NCBI GenBank assembly: GCA_963920705.1
Contig: OY987225.1
Coordinates: 35,069,458-35,133,457, forward strand
Direction of reading: 5' to 3'
Length of the DNA stretch: 64,000 nucleotides
Origin: Odiellus spinosus
Lineage: Eukaryota > Arthropoda > Arachnida > Opiliones > Phalangiidae
A model generated the notes under the pieces. The model did not search any database and was not told where the DNA came from. It was given only the letters and a program-made list of their open reading frames with translations. A program made the position numbers and the translations under genes. Of this stretch, positions 1 to 12,000 are shown piece by piece. Positions within the stretch are counted from its first letter, which is position 1. The number at the start of each line of letters is the position of its first letter.

Positions 1-183
1 TTTTTAGACTAAATGTATTTGAATAATTCGTGTTACGCTGAATTGAATTGTGAAAAACCAAAAATGGAAATATGATCGAACCATATCTGTTTATTGTTGG
101 AAAAAATGTTGACAGGCGTCGCTTTAGTTCTCCACCCCGGCCTTCTAATATTCGTGTATAAATTGGGTTAAAGGCGTCTTAAG

Positions 184-2917
184 TTTGGTGGAAAGTCAGG
201 CCCATTTGTTACCCTTGGAACGAGACCTTCACTCGGCCGCCCTGACTCTGGTACGATTGCAGGACACCTATAATCTCAATGTCAGTCAATTGGCGCGGGG
301 AAACGTCTTAGGAATCAAGAAAAACACCAAATTTAGCGGTATAACGACTTTGGTAAAACAATTAAGTTTTAAGCTAATTATTAATGGAATCCGTAGCCAG
401 GGATTGTTTGTATTTGGGTAAACACTCCTTCAATAATGGCTTCTACGGACACGCCTTGTCCTGGTTCGACGAGGCGCTCAAGTTGGCCGACTTGCCGGGG
501 ACAAGTACTTCTTCCGGTTCAGCCACCGTCGACGAGGTCATGACTTTTAGAAAGACCGCCCTACAAGTTGTAAGTCTTAACCCAACACTAGCTAAGCCTA
601 ATCAAATTTAATCTAACGCGGGTTCCAACGCGAAATTAATCAAACCCAACCTTAACTAATCTAAACCCACGTTATCGTAATCCAACTCACCTTGGCGTAA
701 TCCAAATTTAACCCTAAACTAATCCCAACAGCGCGTCTTAGCTAAACTCACTTAACTATTTCCTCGTAGCACGACGAAGCTCTGAAACGAAAACTAGCCG
801 ATGAAGGTTAGTTCATTTCTATTAAGCGGGTCGACATCAATTATAATTAGTCGATTATTAATAGAAGACCCGGAAGTGAACGACCCGCCCCAATTTCGAC
901 TCAGAGAAGTCGGCTCCGATAAGTTCGACCATAACAAATTTAACCGTCTTTGCAAAGGCGAAAAACTTCTGGTAAGCTTCGAAATGAATGCCCAGTTAAG
1001 TACCATCGATGACGTCTTGTTTCATTCGCTAAGCCTTTGCGCGAAGAATCGGCTTTACGTTGTTACTACTCCCACCGTAACGAAGCGTTCTTGCTTTTGC
1101 AACCAATCAAAGTCGAGGAACATCACAAGAATCCCGCCGTCCTTCAGTTCCACGACCTGATCTCCGAGGACGAGGCCCGAGCTGTCCGAGATCTGGCCGC
1201 GCCCAAGGTAACTACCGTTGGTCAATTCCATTGGCTATTCGCTGTAGAACGAATTAAAACGAGCTGACAATTAATTCGTTGTTGGGTCGGGGTTCGGTTG
1301 ATCGTTCTAGTTGATTCGGGCCATGGTGCAAGGGTTGGGCGAGGTCAAACGCCTCGAGAGCAGCGAGCGGGTCAGTCAAACCGCTTGGTTGCATCCTGAC
1401 CACTCGGCCGTCGTTCATCGACTCAATCGAAGGGTTCAAATGGTCTCCGGACTCTCCACCGACGTCAATAGAGATCATAGCGAAGTCATGCAGGTAATTT
1501 TAACCTTAATTACAACTCGCGATCAATAATTGTTGTTCTTATCATCGATTGGACAAGGAATCTAGTACTTATCGTCGAAGAGGTTAAGATTTTTAGTACT
1601 TGTCATTGATAGGACAAGAGTTTTAGTACTTGTCATCGTTAGGACAAGAGTTTCAGTACTTGTCATCGTTAGGACAAGAGTTTTAGTACTTGTCATCGTT
1701 AGGACAAGAGTTTTAGTACTTGTCATCGTTAGGACAAGAGTTTTAGTACTTGTCATCGTTAGGACAAGAGTTTTAGTACTTATCATCGTTAGGACAAGAG
1801 TTTTAGTACTTGTCATCGTTAGGACAAGAGTTTTAGCAATAATCAGAGAGTAATGAAAGTTGTTTTGATACTTCGAGCAATTATTTTTGATTAAACCTTA
1901 CTTAGGTGGCGAACTACGGTATTGGTGGCTTTTACCAACCGCATTTTGACTATTTAATAGTCGATAAACCTGAGAGCGAGGTCAGTCCATCGACTATTTT
2001 GATTAAATATCATTCGAATCATCCGCGCTTCTTAATACTCGTGTAATTAATAGAAATCGCAAATGGACCCCCTTGAATTATCAGTCGGTGACCGAACGGC
2101 CACCCTAATGTTTTACGTAAGTTCAACCCTCAAATAATCGAGACCCGCTTGACCTTGCTTGACCTTTATTTTAACTTTAAAGTTATCCGAGGTGATCCGA
2201 GGAGGAGCCACGGTTTTCCCCAGATTGGGAATCGGTTTATTTCCGAAAAAGGTTTCAAACTTTTAATTTTAATTAAAAAACTTTGATTAGAAATTAATTA
2301 TTAGCGTGTTAATTAAAAATGTATTTAGCTTTCCGCCGTTTTCTGGTATAATTTAAAACGTAACGGGGAAGGAGACCAATTGACTTTGCACGGAGGATGT
2401 CCAGTCGTTTATGGCGAAAAATGGGGTCCGATTACGTTCATCAATATTACCAGAAGCCGATGAAACCCTCCTTTGAAGTCTTGTCTACCCCTCTCTGTAT
2501 GGGTTAGTTTCAAAAAGCGCGATTCGTACGCCTCCTAACGGTAGATATTTTCGGAGCGGGAGTTCGTCGAGCGAATATCTCTAGCAGCCTCGGAGTTCGT
2601 CCAAAAAAAGTCGTCGTTTGTGGAGAGAGAGAATTTCCAATTTTCCGTAGACAGGGGGGATGAAGTAGGACCCCTCCGATCTCGTAAAATTGGGAATTTT
2701 ACCCATACAGAGAGGAGCGCTATATCGAACATTAGAGTAGTAGACTTCAAAGGTGGGTTTCATCTACTTCTGATATTACGCTAAATTAATTCATTTCGAG
2801 TAATTAGCGATTAATAATTTCAAGTACTCTTATTTCTATTTCCTAGTTGGAAATTATTGGTTTCGGGAGATTGGTCAGACGTTCAGGAGGCGTTGTTCTA
2901 AGAACCGAAACGAGTAG
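184..2917 (+). CDS. P4HA: Prolyl 4-hydroxylase alpha subunit, 3' part (5' exons lie before the window)
   Basis: Hydroxylates proline in collagen-type X-Pro-Gly sequences in the ER lumen, using 2-oxoglutarate, O2, Fe(II) and ascorbate; in animals it works with protein disulfide isomerase as the beta subunit. Exons by splice sites and phase: 184-338, 397-569, 770-806, 865-971, 1034-1207, 1311-1493, 1906-1980, 2054-2116, 2183-2251, 2329-2425, 2847-2917 (about 400 residues). The first visible exon holds the end of the N-terminal domain (RLQDTYNLN), followed by the peptide-substrate-binding segment and the C-terminal dioxygenase. Iron ligands are visible as H and D in QPHFDY (exon 1906-1980) and H in TLHGGCPV. 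The 2-oxoglutarate lysine lies ten residues later in YGEKW, the family spacing. The protein ends with a GQTFRRRC-type tail and stop TAG 2915-2917. The last join (2425 to 2847) skips an inserted inverted-repeat element and restores the family sequence GEKWVGNYW. The exon at 184 needs a phase-2 upstream exon, so the start is off-window. Confidence 0.95.
1531..1836. repeat. 30-bp minisatellite in a P4HA intron
   Basis: Eight near-identical 30-bp units with core TACTTGTCATCGTTAGGAC fill 1591-1830, preceded by two degenerate units. The array sits inside the intron 1494-1905. Because 30 is divisible by three, the reverse strand stays open as a repetitive reading frame; it is not a gene. Confidence 0.95.
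2451..2772. mobile_element. Non-autonomous DNA transposon (MITE family A), copy 1, with 7-bp target duplication
   Basis: A 322-bp element with imperfect terminal inverted repeats: it begins CAGAAGCCGATGAAACCCTC and ends with the complement of CAGAAGTAGATGAAACCCAC. It is flanked on both sides by ATATTAC (2444-2450 and 2773-2779). A second copy in the opposite orientation lies at 38061-38397. It is inserted in the last P4HA intron and carries no transposase. Superfamily unassigned: the 7-bp duplication and CA ends could fit P-like or unusual hAT-like elements. Confidence 0.93.
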
Positions 2918-2986
2918 GACCCAAATTACACCGAAAAATTTATTACAAAGCCGTGATATGAAAGTTAAGCCTATTTTTAATTACAA

Positions 2987-2992
2987 AATAAA
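2987..2992 (+). promoter_or_regulatory. Candidate poly(A) signal of P4HA
   Basis: AATAAA lies 70 bases after the P4HA stop codon and well before the fatty acyl-CoA reductase promoter. In AT-rich sequence such a hexamer is weak evidence alone; its position is what supports it. Confidence 0.5.
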
Positions 2993-3107
2993 TTATTTTT
3001 ATTTTAATCCCGTAAGTGTTTTGATTTCAGGTTGAGAGTAATATTAATTGCAAAAGCGCTTTTTCCCGTTTTTATTCGGGCCCGAAAACCGGTTAATCCA
3101 ACGCTAA

Positions 3108-3500
3108 CTTCGAATGGTAATTTTAAAATGGTAATCTAGTTGCTAAAACCGGGTTTTCTAATGGTAATTTAGGTCCCAAAAACGTTTTTTCTAACGGTAA
3201 TTTAAGTCCCAAGATGCAGTTTTTTTATCCAATGATAATTTAATCTCAAAACTGTTTTTTCCCATGATAATTTAGGCCCCAAAACCGGTTTTTTCCCAAT
3301 GGTAATTTAAACCCCAAAAACCTTTTTTCTAAAGGTAATTTAGTCCCCAAAAAACATTCTTTCTATCGGTAACTTAAGTCCCAAATTGGCGGGTTTTTGC
3401 TCCATTGGTAATTCAGGCGCTAAACTCGACTATTCAATAGTAATTTAGGTCAAAAACCTTTTTTTTCAATGGTAATTTAGATCCTAAAATCATTTTTTCG
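3108..3500. repeat. Degenerate minisatellite of about 33-36 bp between P4HA and the reductase gene
   Basis: About ten diverged units built around ATGGTAATTTAGGTCCCAAA followed by a run of T. Unit length varies because the T run varies. It lies in the P4HA-FAR intergenic space; the remaining bases of 2918-3750 are plain AT-rich sequence. Confidence 0.85.
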
Positions 3501-3758
3501 GTCCTAATTGTAGATCAGAGTTACCAGACAAGTACAAGTGGTATTATATCACTTGGAAATATTCATAAAAAACATGTTTTTTATTTAATATAATACAAAA
3601 AACATAATCAGGTAAGTACAATTTAATTTAATTAAACAATTTAATCACTCAGTTTCCAAAAAAATTATCTAGCTTTAAAAAAAACTGGCCTATTTTTTAG
3701 CCTACTAATGATAAAATAAAAAAAAAATGAATCAGGTTTTGGCCTAATGATAAAAATC

Positions 3759-3767
3759 TATATAAAG
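3759..3767 (+). promoter_or_regulatory. TATA box of the fatty acyl-CoA reductase gene
   Basis: TATATAAAG lies 126 bases before the ATG at 3893. Transcription would start near 3790-3800 and give a 5' leader of roughly 95-100 bases without an upstream ATG. Confidence 0.6.
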
Positions 3768-3892
3768 AATGCCCCGATTAGTATTCGCTAATTTTGTGAT
3801 TTGACTTAAGAGGTCGCGGTCGGTCCCATCAAGTATTATTTAAACTTAATTATAATCATTCAAATCTAACTTAAACTATTAAAACTATTAGA

Positions 3893-6827
3893 ATGGCTAG
3901 CGAAGTTAATGCGGAAAATAATTGCCAGTTTCCTGAACCCGATCCGAAACTAATCGAAGAATCGTTAGTTTCCAAGTTTTACGATGGAAAATCTATTTTT
4001 ATTACGGGAGCCACCGGTTTCATGGGAAAGGCGAGAACAATTAAAATTAATATTTAATTTAATAATTTAATTTAATTCCGGTTTTAATTTAGGTCTTAGT
4101 TGAGAAATTACTGTACGCGTGTCCGGGAATAATTAAAATTTATATTTTAATGAGATCCAGACACGAAAAGGGAGCGGAACTCAGGCTACAGACGTTTCTA
4201 GAATCAAAAGTAAATTAACTCTAATTTATTATGTAATTTTTATCGTTTCACTTTAGCTATTGTATCATATTTGGGATAAATAAGTCTAATTAGTTAACTA
4301 ATCTCAAAGGTGTTTGTTCGACAAACTCCCGAGAGTTTGAAGAAAATCGTAGCGATTGCCGGTGACATATCTCTGTCCGAGTTAGGTTTGTCAACCGAAG
4401 ACAAAGCTAGATTGGAAAACGAAGTCTCGGTTGTGTTTCATTCGGCCGCTACTGTCAGATTCCACGAACCATTAATGTAATTAATTAATAATAAGTGTTT
4501 TTAATAGTATTAGTATAATACTAGGAGGGTTTTTCAGGAAATCTTTAAATATCAACTTGATGGGAACGAAGAGAGTGGTGGAATTGGCCCGGGGAATGAT
4601 CAATTTAAAGGCGTTTGTCCACGTATCTACTTGTTACGCTCATTGCGACCGTGATGACGTCATCGAGGAGAAAATCTATCCCAATCCCAGGAATATTCGC
4701 TCGCGAAACATCATCAAAGCCATGGAGTAAGTCGCTTTAGAGTTCAGCTACCTTTATTACAATTTTTAGAATATTTTCCATTAAAATCTAGTATTTCAGT
4801 TGCTTAAAATCAAGCCCGTTCTACTTTCATAGTTTTAGAACAATATAATTTTAAAATAATTAGCTTTTACGCTAGGGAAAGATCTTTCTAGTTGATTTTT
4901 GCGCTAAGCCTAATTCGGGAGTAAATCCGTTTGAAAGTAAAGAATTGGAAGCGCGCGATTTTTGGCGCGAACGTAACTATGTAGGAGCGCGCGAGAATCT
5001 AATTGGAGGAGCGCGCTTTTGGCGCGAGCGTAACTATACGTTTACTCTTGTAGAAGCGCGCGAGATTCAAATTGGCTTCGAACTCGGTTTTAAAGATGAT
5101 TGGCCATTGAATTGTTTCGAAATTTAAATAATTTGAATATTTTTTATAGATTTTGATTCGAGTAAATATTTATATTTCGAATTAACGCATATTTAGAGGT
5201 TATACGCTTTATTTAACCCCGAAAGCGATTGGAAAGGAATTGCGTCTATTTCAGATGGATGGACGAAAAGATGTTGGAAACTCTTTCTCGTCACTTGACC
5301 GCTGGTCGTCCAAATACTTACACGTTAACGAAAGCCATTACCGAGACTTGCATCCAAGACGAAGCTACGCCCACCTTACCCGCCGTAGCCATCGTTCGAC
5401 CTTCGGTCGTGACCGCCGCTTGGCGAGAACCGGTTCCTGGATGGGTCGATTCCTTGAACGGCGTTACTGGAGCTTACTTATCGGTAAAGATAACACTCTC
5501 GGTCAATTAACCCGAGGGTTTAAACGAAACGGCGCTTGTTTCGTTAATAGGCTTACATTGGACTGATGAAGGCGGTCAAGATTGACCGTTCAGTTGTTGG
5601 GGATTTCGTGCCCGTCGACATGGTCATCAATCTTATGATAGTCGTGGCCTGGAAGATAGCCAATGGAGCCAATGGAGTCAAGTCCAAAGCGTAATTGTTT
5701 AATTTCTAGCGTTAAGCCTACTTTTTCTTAACGCGCGTGAAGGGTAGTTTGCCATCTATAATTCACCGGTCACGTGACGAGATTTCTCTCGAGGGGATCT
5801 TGGGTACAGCTACTCTTACGCGTTCTTCGTTCTATTTCTCAAACTCTATTGTAATTTGATGACCCTTTACGGATTCTACACGACGCGTTTCGTGACCCCC
5901 TCTTCTTCTCTTCCGATTGGTTCAGAAGTTTAGAATCCGAGAGAAACCTAATGATCTACAACTATTCCTCGAACGGAACGAATCCGTTGTACTGGTCGAC
6001 CATCGAGGACGTGAGTCGCGTGGCTGGAATGTCTTGGCCCAGTATCGACACGTTGCGCTATCCTTCCTTCGTATCTTACTCGTCCAAGAAGAGTCGCTAC
6101 TCCCTTAGCCACCAAGTCTACCTTTTGGACCTTTTCTTTAGGCATCACGTACCGGCGGTTGTCGTTGACTTCTATTCCAGCTTCCGGGGACCCAAAACCC
6201 GGTCAGTTCGTAGCTTCTATAACCCGTTCCCAACCTTGGTTACTCAGTGACGTCTTTCCGGGTTTTAGTTTCCGCGAATACTTGGACAAGACGCTTAAAG
6301 GATCGGACGCCCTCAATTACTTCAGCGCCAAAGATTGGAAGTTCGATACGAGCAACGTTTCGGAGTTGAACGTCTCGTTGGACGCCAGCGACCGAAATCT
6401 CTTCAACTTCGACATCAACTCCGTCCATTGGCCAGCGGCCATCGAGAGCCACGTCCTGGGAATGAGGCGATACATTTTGAACGAAGACGACAACAACCTC
6501 GATCGCGCCAAACGCAGACTTAGAAAGTAATTGTCCTTCTAACCCTAATTCCTTCTAACCCTAAGGACCCGAAGTTTCTCTGGTATTGAATCTCGGGTTC
6601 CTTCTCTAAGCTTGGATTCCAAGTAATTTACCGAACGCGACTAATCCTTAATTACATTTAGGTAACTACTCGCTAATTACTAGTTAATAATTGTTCGTTC
6701 GTTTCATTATATCGTTAGACTTCGTTACGCGGATCTCGCCTTGAATTTCGTCTTATGGGGTTCTTTAACCGTTAGCTTGTTCTTCTTGACCAACTGGAGC
6801 TTCGGTACCCGATTGGTTCATTTGTAA
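3893..6827 (+). CDS. Fatty acyl-CoA reductase (alcohol-forming)
   Basis: Reduces fatty acyl-CoA to fatty alcohol with two NADPH, for wax or ether-lipid synthesis, on peroxisome or ER membranes. Exons: 3893-4030, 4093-4209, 4310-4476, 4538-4726, 5255-5483, 5551-5690, 5926-6201, 6248-6526, 6719-6827; all phases agree and give 547 residues, the usual family length. Residues 38-45 are the NADPH-binding TGxxGxxG motif (TGATGFMG). Tyr226 and Lys230 form the catalytic YxxxK (YTLTK) within the family motif RPNTYTLTK. A VPVDMV segment and the C-terminal FAR_C domain (NYFSAKDWKFD) follow. The last exon encodes a hydrophobic stretch (NFVLWGSLTVSLFFL) that can serve as membrane anchor. Intron 1 has a GC donor (AAG followed by GCGAGA). 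The reading ends with TAA at 6825-6827. Animals often have many paralogues, so no numbered symbol is given. Confidence 0.96.
4943..5110. repeat. GC-rich dispersed repeat inside a reductase intron
   Basis: Two imperfect units of GGAGCGCGC...TTTGGCGCGA..CGTAACTAT sit in the intron 4727-5254. The 3' part (AATTGGCTTCGAACTCGGTT, then GATTGGCC) recurs at 23325-23385. No coding sense is seen in the short open frame here. Confidence 0.65.
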
Positions 6828-6948
6828 TGGTAATTACCGCCTCCCACTTTCCCTATTAATTACCGCTTCGTTTTTGTTTCGCTTTTTTTAATATTTTATA
6901 TTAAGTTGAAATTTTATTAGCTCGCTTGGCTTTAATCGCTTGTTTTGA

Positions 6949-6954
6949 AATAAA
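6949..6954 (+). promoter_or_regulatory. Candidate poly(A) signal of the reductase gene
   Basis: AATAAA about 120 bases after the stop codon; the only close match in the first 150 bases of the 3' flank. Confidence 0.4.
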
Positions 6955-9017
6955 TTTAGTGCAACGTATATATGCTCTATTTTTCGCTTCGCTTTCCTAT
7001 TTCGCTTTCAATTCTATGTAGGCTTAAAATTTGGATTAAATTGTATAAGGGTTGTTAAATATCCTTCCGCCGGGTCTTTTCCAACAGTTTAATTTTAATA
7101 AGGTTTAAATTTTATGATTTTTGACGTTAGTTGATCCGCTATCCGCTCCTAAGCTTGCCCCTTTAAAATGCTCTTCCCTTACGCGCGCGGCCCAGCTTTG
7201 ACCAAGGAGGATCAGAGAAGGAGAGGAAATGTGGGGCTGCGTTGAGTTAGAGAGAGAAGAGCCAACCTCCCACTCGGGTGGAAAGGGGGGATAGGAAATT
7301 CTCCAGGTAAACTGTTGTCACGTGGTCGCTAGCTAGCGCGTCTCATAAAGGATTCGTTTTACCCACGCGACAACATTTTACCACGAAACGTCTCTACCCC
7401 CGTTCTCCCAGAGTGGGAGTTTAGGCCGACGCAGTAGGAGCCGCGCCGTCCCCACATTTCCTCTCCTTCTCTGATCCTCCTTGCTTTGACTAAGTACAAC
7501 TTATTTGGTACAACGTCGTCTGCTAAGCGAGAAAGCGGATAGTCCCTTTAAGCGTACAAACTTAAGCCTAATTTCGCGTTTTATGTCAGCTCCTTTTCTA
7601 CTCTAAATCGCCTTACAGCCATGACGCGAGATCAAAAATCCTTCGAGCCCTGCCGCGCGGGAAAGAGGGGGTTGGGAGGGAGAAATAAATTTAATTTCGT
7701 GCCTAATGCTGGCGGGGCTACTGGCTATCGTAATCTACGAACTGGCAAGTGGTTGACCCCTCGTCTTACACGAACCGAATGACTTTAGATTGAAATTTCT
7801 AGCTTGAAGGGAGGTGGGGGGGGGGGGGGTATTTAGCAACCAGTTTTGTTTTTTTTTATCGTCATCCTCTTTCGTAATGATACTCTCTGTCTCTTTTGAT
7901 CATTACGTGGCGATAAAAATAATGAAAGTGTCATTTTTCGCGTACTTTTTGTCTCTGTCTCAATTAAAACGGTGATGACGCTATTGAATTAATTACTAGT
8001 ACCACTCTTACGGGCTTTCCTTCCCCCCCCCCCCCTTACTTTACGATATCTAGCGTATATTTTTAATACATTGAATCATCATCTGGAGCGGGTTAAACTC
8101 GATGAGGCCTCGATGGGTGCACCGCGCCATACGCGCCTTACGCCTTTCCTTAGTTTAGCTTAAAATTTTATGTCGAATGGCAAATTTACAAAGTTAATTT
8201 CTTTAATTTAATGACCCTTTGACCTCTAGAAAGGTTCGTCGGTACGTTAAAAGCCACTTCAAATATTGAATTGGTTATAATAATATTAAATTAATATTAT
8301 CGCGTAGCTAAGAAAACCGTTTATTAAAGTGATACTGTCACTATGTTAATCTATTACGTTAATTACGTTCACACGTCATATTTCTGAATAAGAAAAATGA
8401 CCTAGATATTTTTGAAATTCAATTTTGGAGTTTCTTAGTTCACGTTTCGACCGACAGAGGGCTAAAATATTTAATATGCCGGTTTAATATTATGAAAATA
8501 CTTAATCCGTACGTATTGGTGTCACTTTAATTATCAAAAAATAATTAAAATTAAATAATAATTAAAATAAAAGCCAATATGTTAGTAGACATTGCGCGCG
8601 GGTTAGTTATGACGCTATTACGTCTACAATTATAGAATTAGGGAATGGAAAAAATTGCGAAATTTCACTTTTATTTCTCATCGTATTTTCCCTTTCGACG
8701 CGTGACGTTTCTCTCGTTCACGGCGCCAGTGTTTTAGCCGCATTCTTGTACGCTTTTCGCTTGATTCAACAGGTGTTTCCCCTTAGTAGCGAAATCTCCG
8801 CGTTGTTAGTTGATAGGTCCGCTGTACCTCTCGCTAAACACCCATTGGCTCGCTTTCGTCAATGTCAGACTAGTCGTTACCACGATGATCAATTAGTGGC
8901 GCGTTTCATCTTTATTTCCGTAATTAGATTGATTGGATATGATTTAGTTTTTCAAATCTGTCTCGCGATGATATAAAACATCCACTCTGGTAATTAGGCT
9001 TAATAGTTATTGGCGCC
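6955..9017. other. Intergenic region between the reductase and SH2 genes
   Basis: About 2 kb without a credible exon. It contains a complete inverted-repeat element (7203-7483), a run of G near 7816-7830 and one of C near 8022-8035, and otherwise AT-rich sequence. The promoter and any non-coding first exon of the SH2 gene must lie here, but I cannot mark them. Confidence 0.6.
7203..7483. mobile_element. Non-autonomous DNA transposon (MITE family B), copy 1, with 7-bp target duplication
   Basis: A 281-bp element with terminal inverted repeats of more than 30 bp beginning CAAGGAGGATCAGAGAAGGA. It is flanked by CTTTGAC at 7196-7202 and 7484-7490. It is closely similar over its whole length to 10593-10895 in the same orientation, differing in an internal short indel. 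No coding capacity. Confidence 0.95.
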
Positions 9018-12000
9018 ATGGGTAACGGGTACTCGGGAGGTTTAAAATTCAACTCCGGCTCCAGGAATGGAAGCAAGAATTGGTTCAGGTAATTATATCT
9101 TTTCAAGTCATAGGTTAGGTTAGGATGGAACCAACCCGGGCTAAAATCTAGTACAGCTTCGGCCCCCAAATCCCAAAAGTTTCTCTCAAAAATAGCTTTA
9201 AAATCTAAAAATCTCTCGAAAATATTAAAATCCCGCGTACAGAAATGGCGAGTGTCCAAAAACTGATAACATAACTAATTATGGTAGCCTTTGATAATGC
9301 TAAATAGGTATAAATACAGCGGATTCGGGAAAAATTATGCTATTCATAATTATAAATAATTAAATATTAGCAATTACATTGCAATTATCAATAAAGATTA
9401 AACTAACAGAAATTATCTTGTCCAAACCTCGAAGTTCGTCCATCTTCAATCCATTTCTAATATAAAATTAACGAATTATCAACCATTAAATAGCAATGTC
9501 ATAAATTAATTTAATAATATTTTAAGTAATTATTCACCGTGGCAAATAACTTTTAGAATATTAAAAAAAAATTGCCCCTAAAATTTGCCTTTATTCATCT
9601 TTATCATAAGTTTATAACTTAACTTATATAAGTTATAAACTTACGCGTTATCTATAAATAAGAGTTCTAGGTGTTGGTCTCTATATTCTCATTTTAAGTA
9701 TTTTACCAAATTTATCAAAGTCTGATGAACTTGAAAAAAAAAAAAGTGTAAATTTGTCCTAAATTTATTCACCCAAAAATTAGAACTTTCTATTTGGGAG
9801 ATTACAATGTTTAAAAAAAAATATATATAGTTCTGTTTCTATTTTCGCTTCGATGAATTTTCAAGGAAATTAGCTTTTTTCGAGCGTAGTCACGTTTAAC
9901 ATACTCACCCGACTGTTCACCAGAGAAGGGAGAGAGGTGGGGAGCTTCAGCTGACGTAATAAAGCCAAAGTTAAGGCGGATGAATACGCCATAATAAACT
10001 CCGTAGAAATTAGTCTTCCAACTACTTTCGATGTTATTCAAATAACGCTAGTTTTCAATTTTGAATGAACCGAAATTTGCGTAGAATGCGGTTTACCTAT
10101 GGGGATTTTTACGTAATTTTAGACCTGGTTGTTACCTAATAGGCTTTACTTATCTAGAAACAAACGTCCAATCAAAACGCGGTATAGTTCCGATGCAAAA
10201 CGCTCTTCCATATGTTTTAATTTAAAGTGAGTAGTGTGAACGCGCCTTTAAAATGTAGCCATATTTTGCTAAGCCTAAAAATACCTTTATAGTGAAACAA
10301 TAGTTTACATCATTTTGGCGGCGACTATAGGTGTATGGAAAAAGCTATAGGATCATTATTAAGTCTTCATCTACCTTATTGTACCTGTACACCTATCCCG
10401 TCGTTAGCACCCGCCACTAATATTTAATTTTGTACGTTTATTCGAACGCGGTGCGATTCCCAATTTAGGCTTCGACCTTTTTTTCCCGCTTTTATTGTCT
10501 TTTTTTAAATGATGATGGATGCGAAATATTTTTAGCCTTTTAATTATGGATGATGAAATTCAAAGTACCCGTAGCTCTTCGTTTATTATTACCAAGAAGG
10601 ATCAGACAAGGAGAGGAAAAGTGGGGCTGCGTTGAGTTAGAGAGAGAAGAGCCAACCTCCCACTCGGGTGGAAAGGGGGGATAGGAAATTCTCGAGGTAA
10701 ACTGTTGTCACGTGGTCGCTAGCGTCGTCGGCTACTACGCGTCTCATAAAGGATCCGTTTTACCCACGTGACAACAATTTACCACGAAACATCTCTACCC
10801 CCGTCTGTCCCCCGTTCTCCCAGAGTGGGAGTTTAGGCCGACGCAGTAGGAGCCGCGCCGTTCCCACTTTTCCTCTCCTTGTCTGATCCTTCTTGTTATT
10901 ACCAAGGGATTGTACGCGAACAAACTCTGGCGCAATTTTAATTTTAACCTTGAATTAGTTATTCGTTGAAAACATTATTATAGGAAAATCCATTTTATCA
11001 CCGTGTTTGTAGGTTTATGGGCTCTATGATAGTGTGAAGTCAGCCCTGGTTTATTTTTCCATAGTACGCTAGCTCTATCAAAGGCGAGGATCTGACATTA
11101 CTCTATTTTCCATACAGGGTCGAGCCTTTAGTCCTGGGCAAGGAGGACGTGGAGGAAATCTTGGAGGATGTCTCCCAAAAAGTGGGCACTTACATCGTCT
11201 ATCAAGACAAAGAGAGGGAGAAAACCAGCTTGGCTGTCAAGTACGTCCTCTTACGACCAAACTCGACTTTCATCGTAGCCTTTTACCAAATATAATGGCG
11301 GGAGGAATGTCAAAACGCGACCCCATTTTCCCCGAAAGTTTAACTCCCAGCTGTAGTATAAATATTCGTTGAAACGTAACGAGCTTCGTTAATATTCGAC
11401 GAACGTAAATAATAGTACTCGGGGGTCAGTTTGAGACGTTAGTGGGTGGCAAAGGATCCTCGTAATTTGTTTTGAAAGAGATTTGGAAGCATCGTTCGCC
11501 CTGATTCGTAGATTCTCTTGGTAGCCCTCGATTCAAGGGCGCGATCTCTTAAAATAAATATGACGCTGATCGTCTCATCTTTTATTCCTCCGACCGTATC
11601 TTTCGAAGCTCGCGCGGAGAGAGTGCTGGCTGATGTTGATCTCTTTCAGTTTATCAGCGCTCTAGAGTTTAACTGATAGTAAACACGGGGCGTTTGGTAA
11701 TTTACGAGTAATTGTAATACGCGGCTAAACCCTTAACCTTTGGAATCATAAGTTTATTTCGTCGCGGCTCGATATAACGAATGAGCTAATCCTACGTTTA
11801 TTAATTAAAGTGACGCGTTTCGTTGCAGGATGTCTAACGGACGAGTGGCTCACCACAATATTAATAAACTTAACGATTTGTACTATTTCAACGACTTCCC
11901 ATTCCCTTATCTCGAATCCATTATCCTCTACTACCAAAGACACAAGTTCAGAGGCACCAAGTTCACTCAACAGGTGAATTACGATTAGAAGACTTAACAC

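Larger units (their letters stand above)
9089..11117. other. First intron of the SH2 gene
   Basis: A 2-kb intron in AT-rich sequence. It contains a short TTAGG-type run near 9112, a 14-bp inverted repeat at 9608-9642, and a complete family B inverted-repeat element at 10593-10895. No exon of another gene is seen. Confidence 0.7.

Noticed and set aside
1562..1816. Reverse-strand repetitive frame with TSTKTLVLTM units
   Set aside because: Thirty-base minisatellite within a P4HA intron.
5229..5566. Alternative frame MRLFQMDGRKDV... over the reductase exon
   Set aside because: It is the shadow of the real frame WMDEKMLETL...RPNTYTLTK, which carries the catalytic motif.
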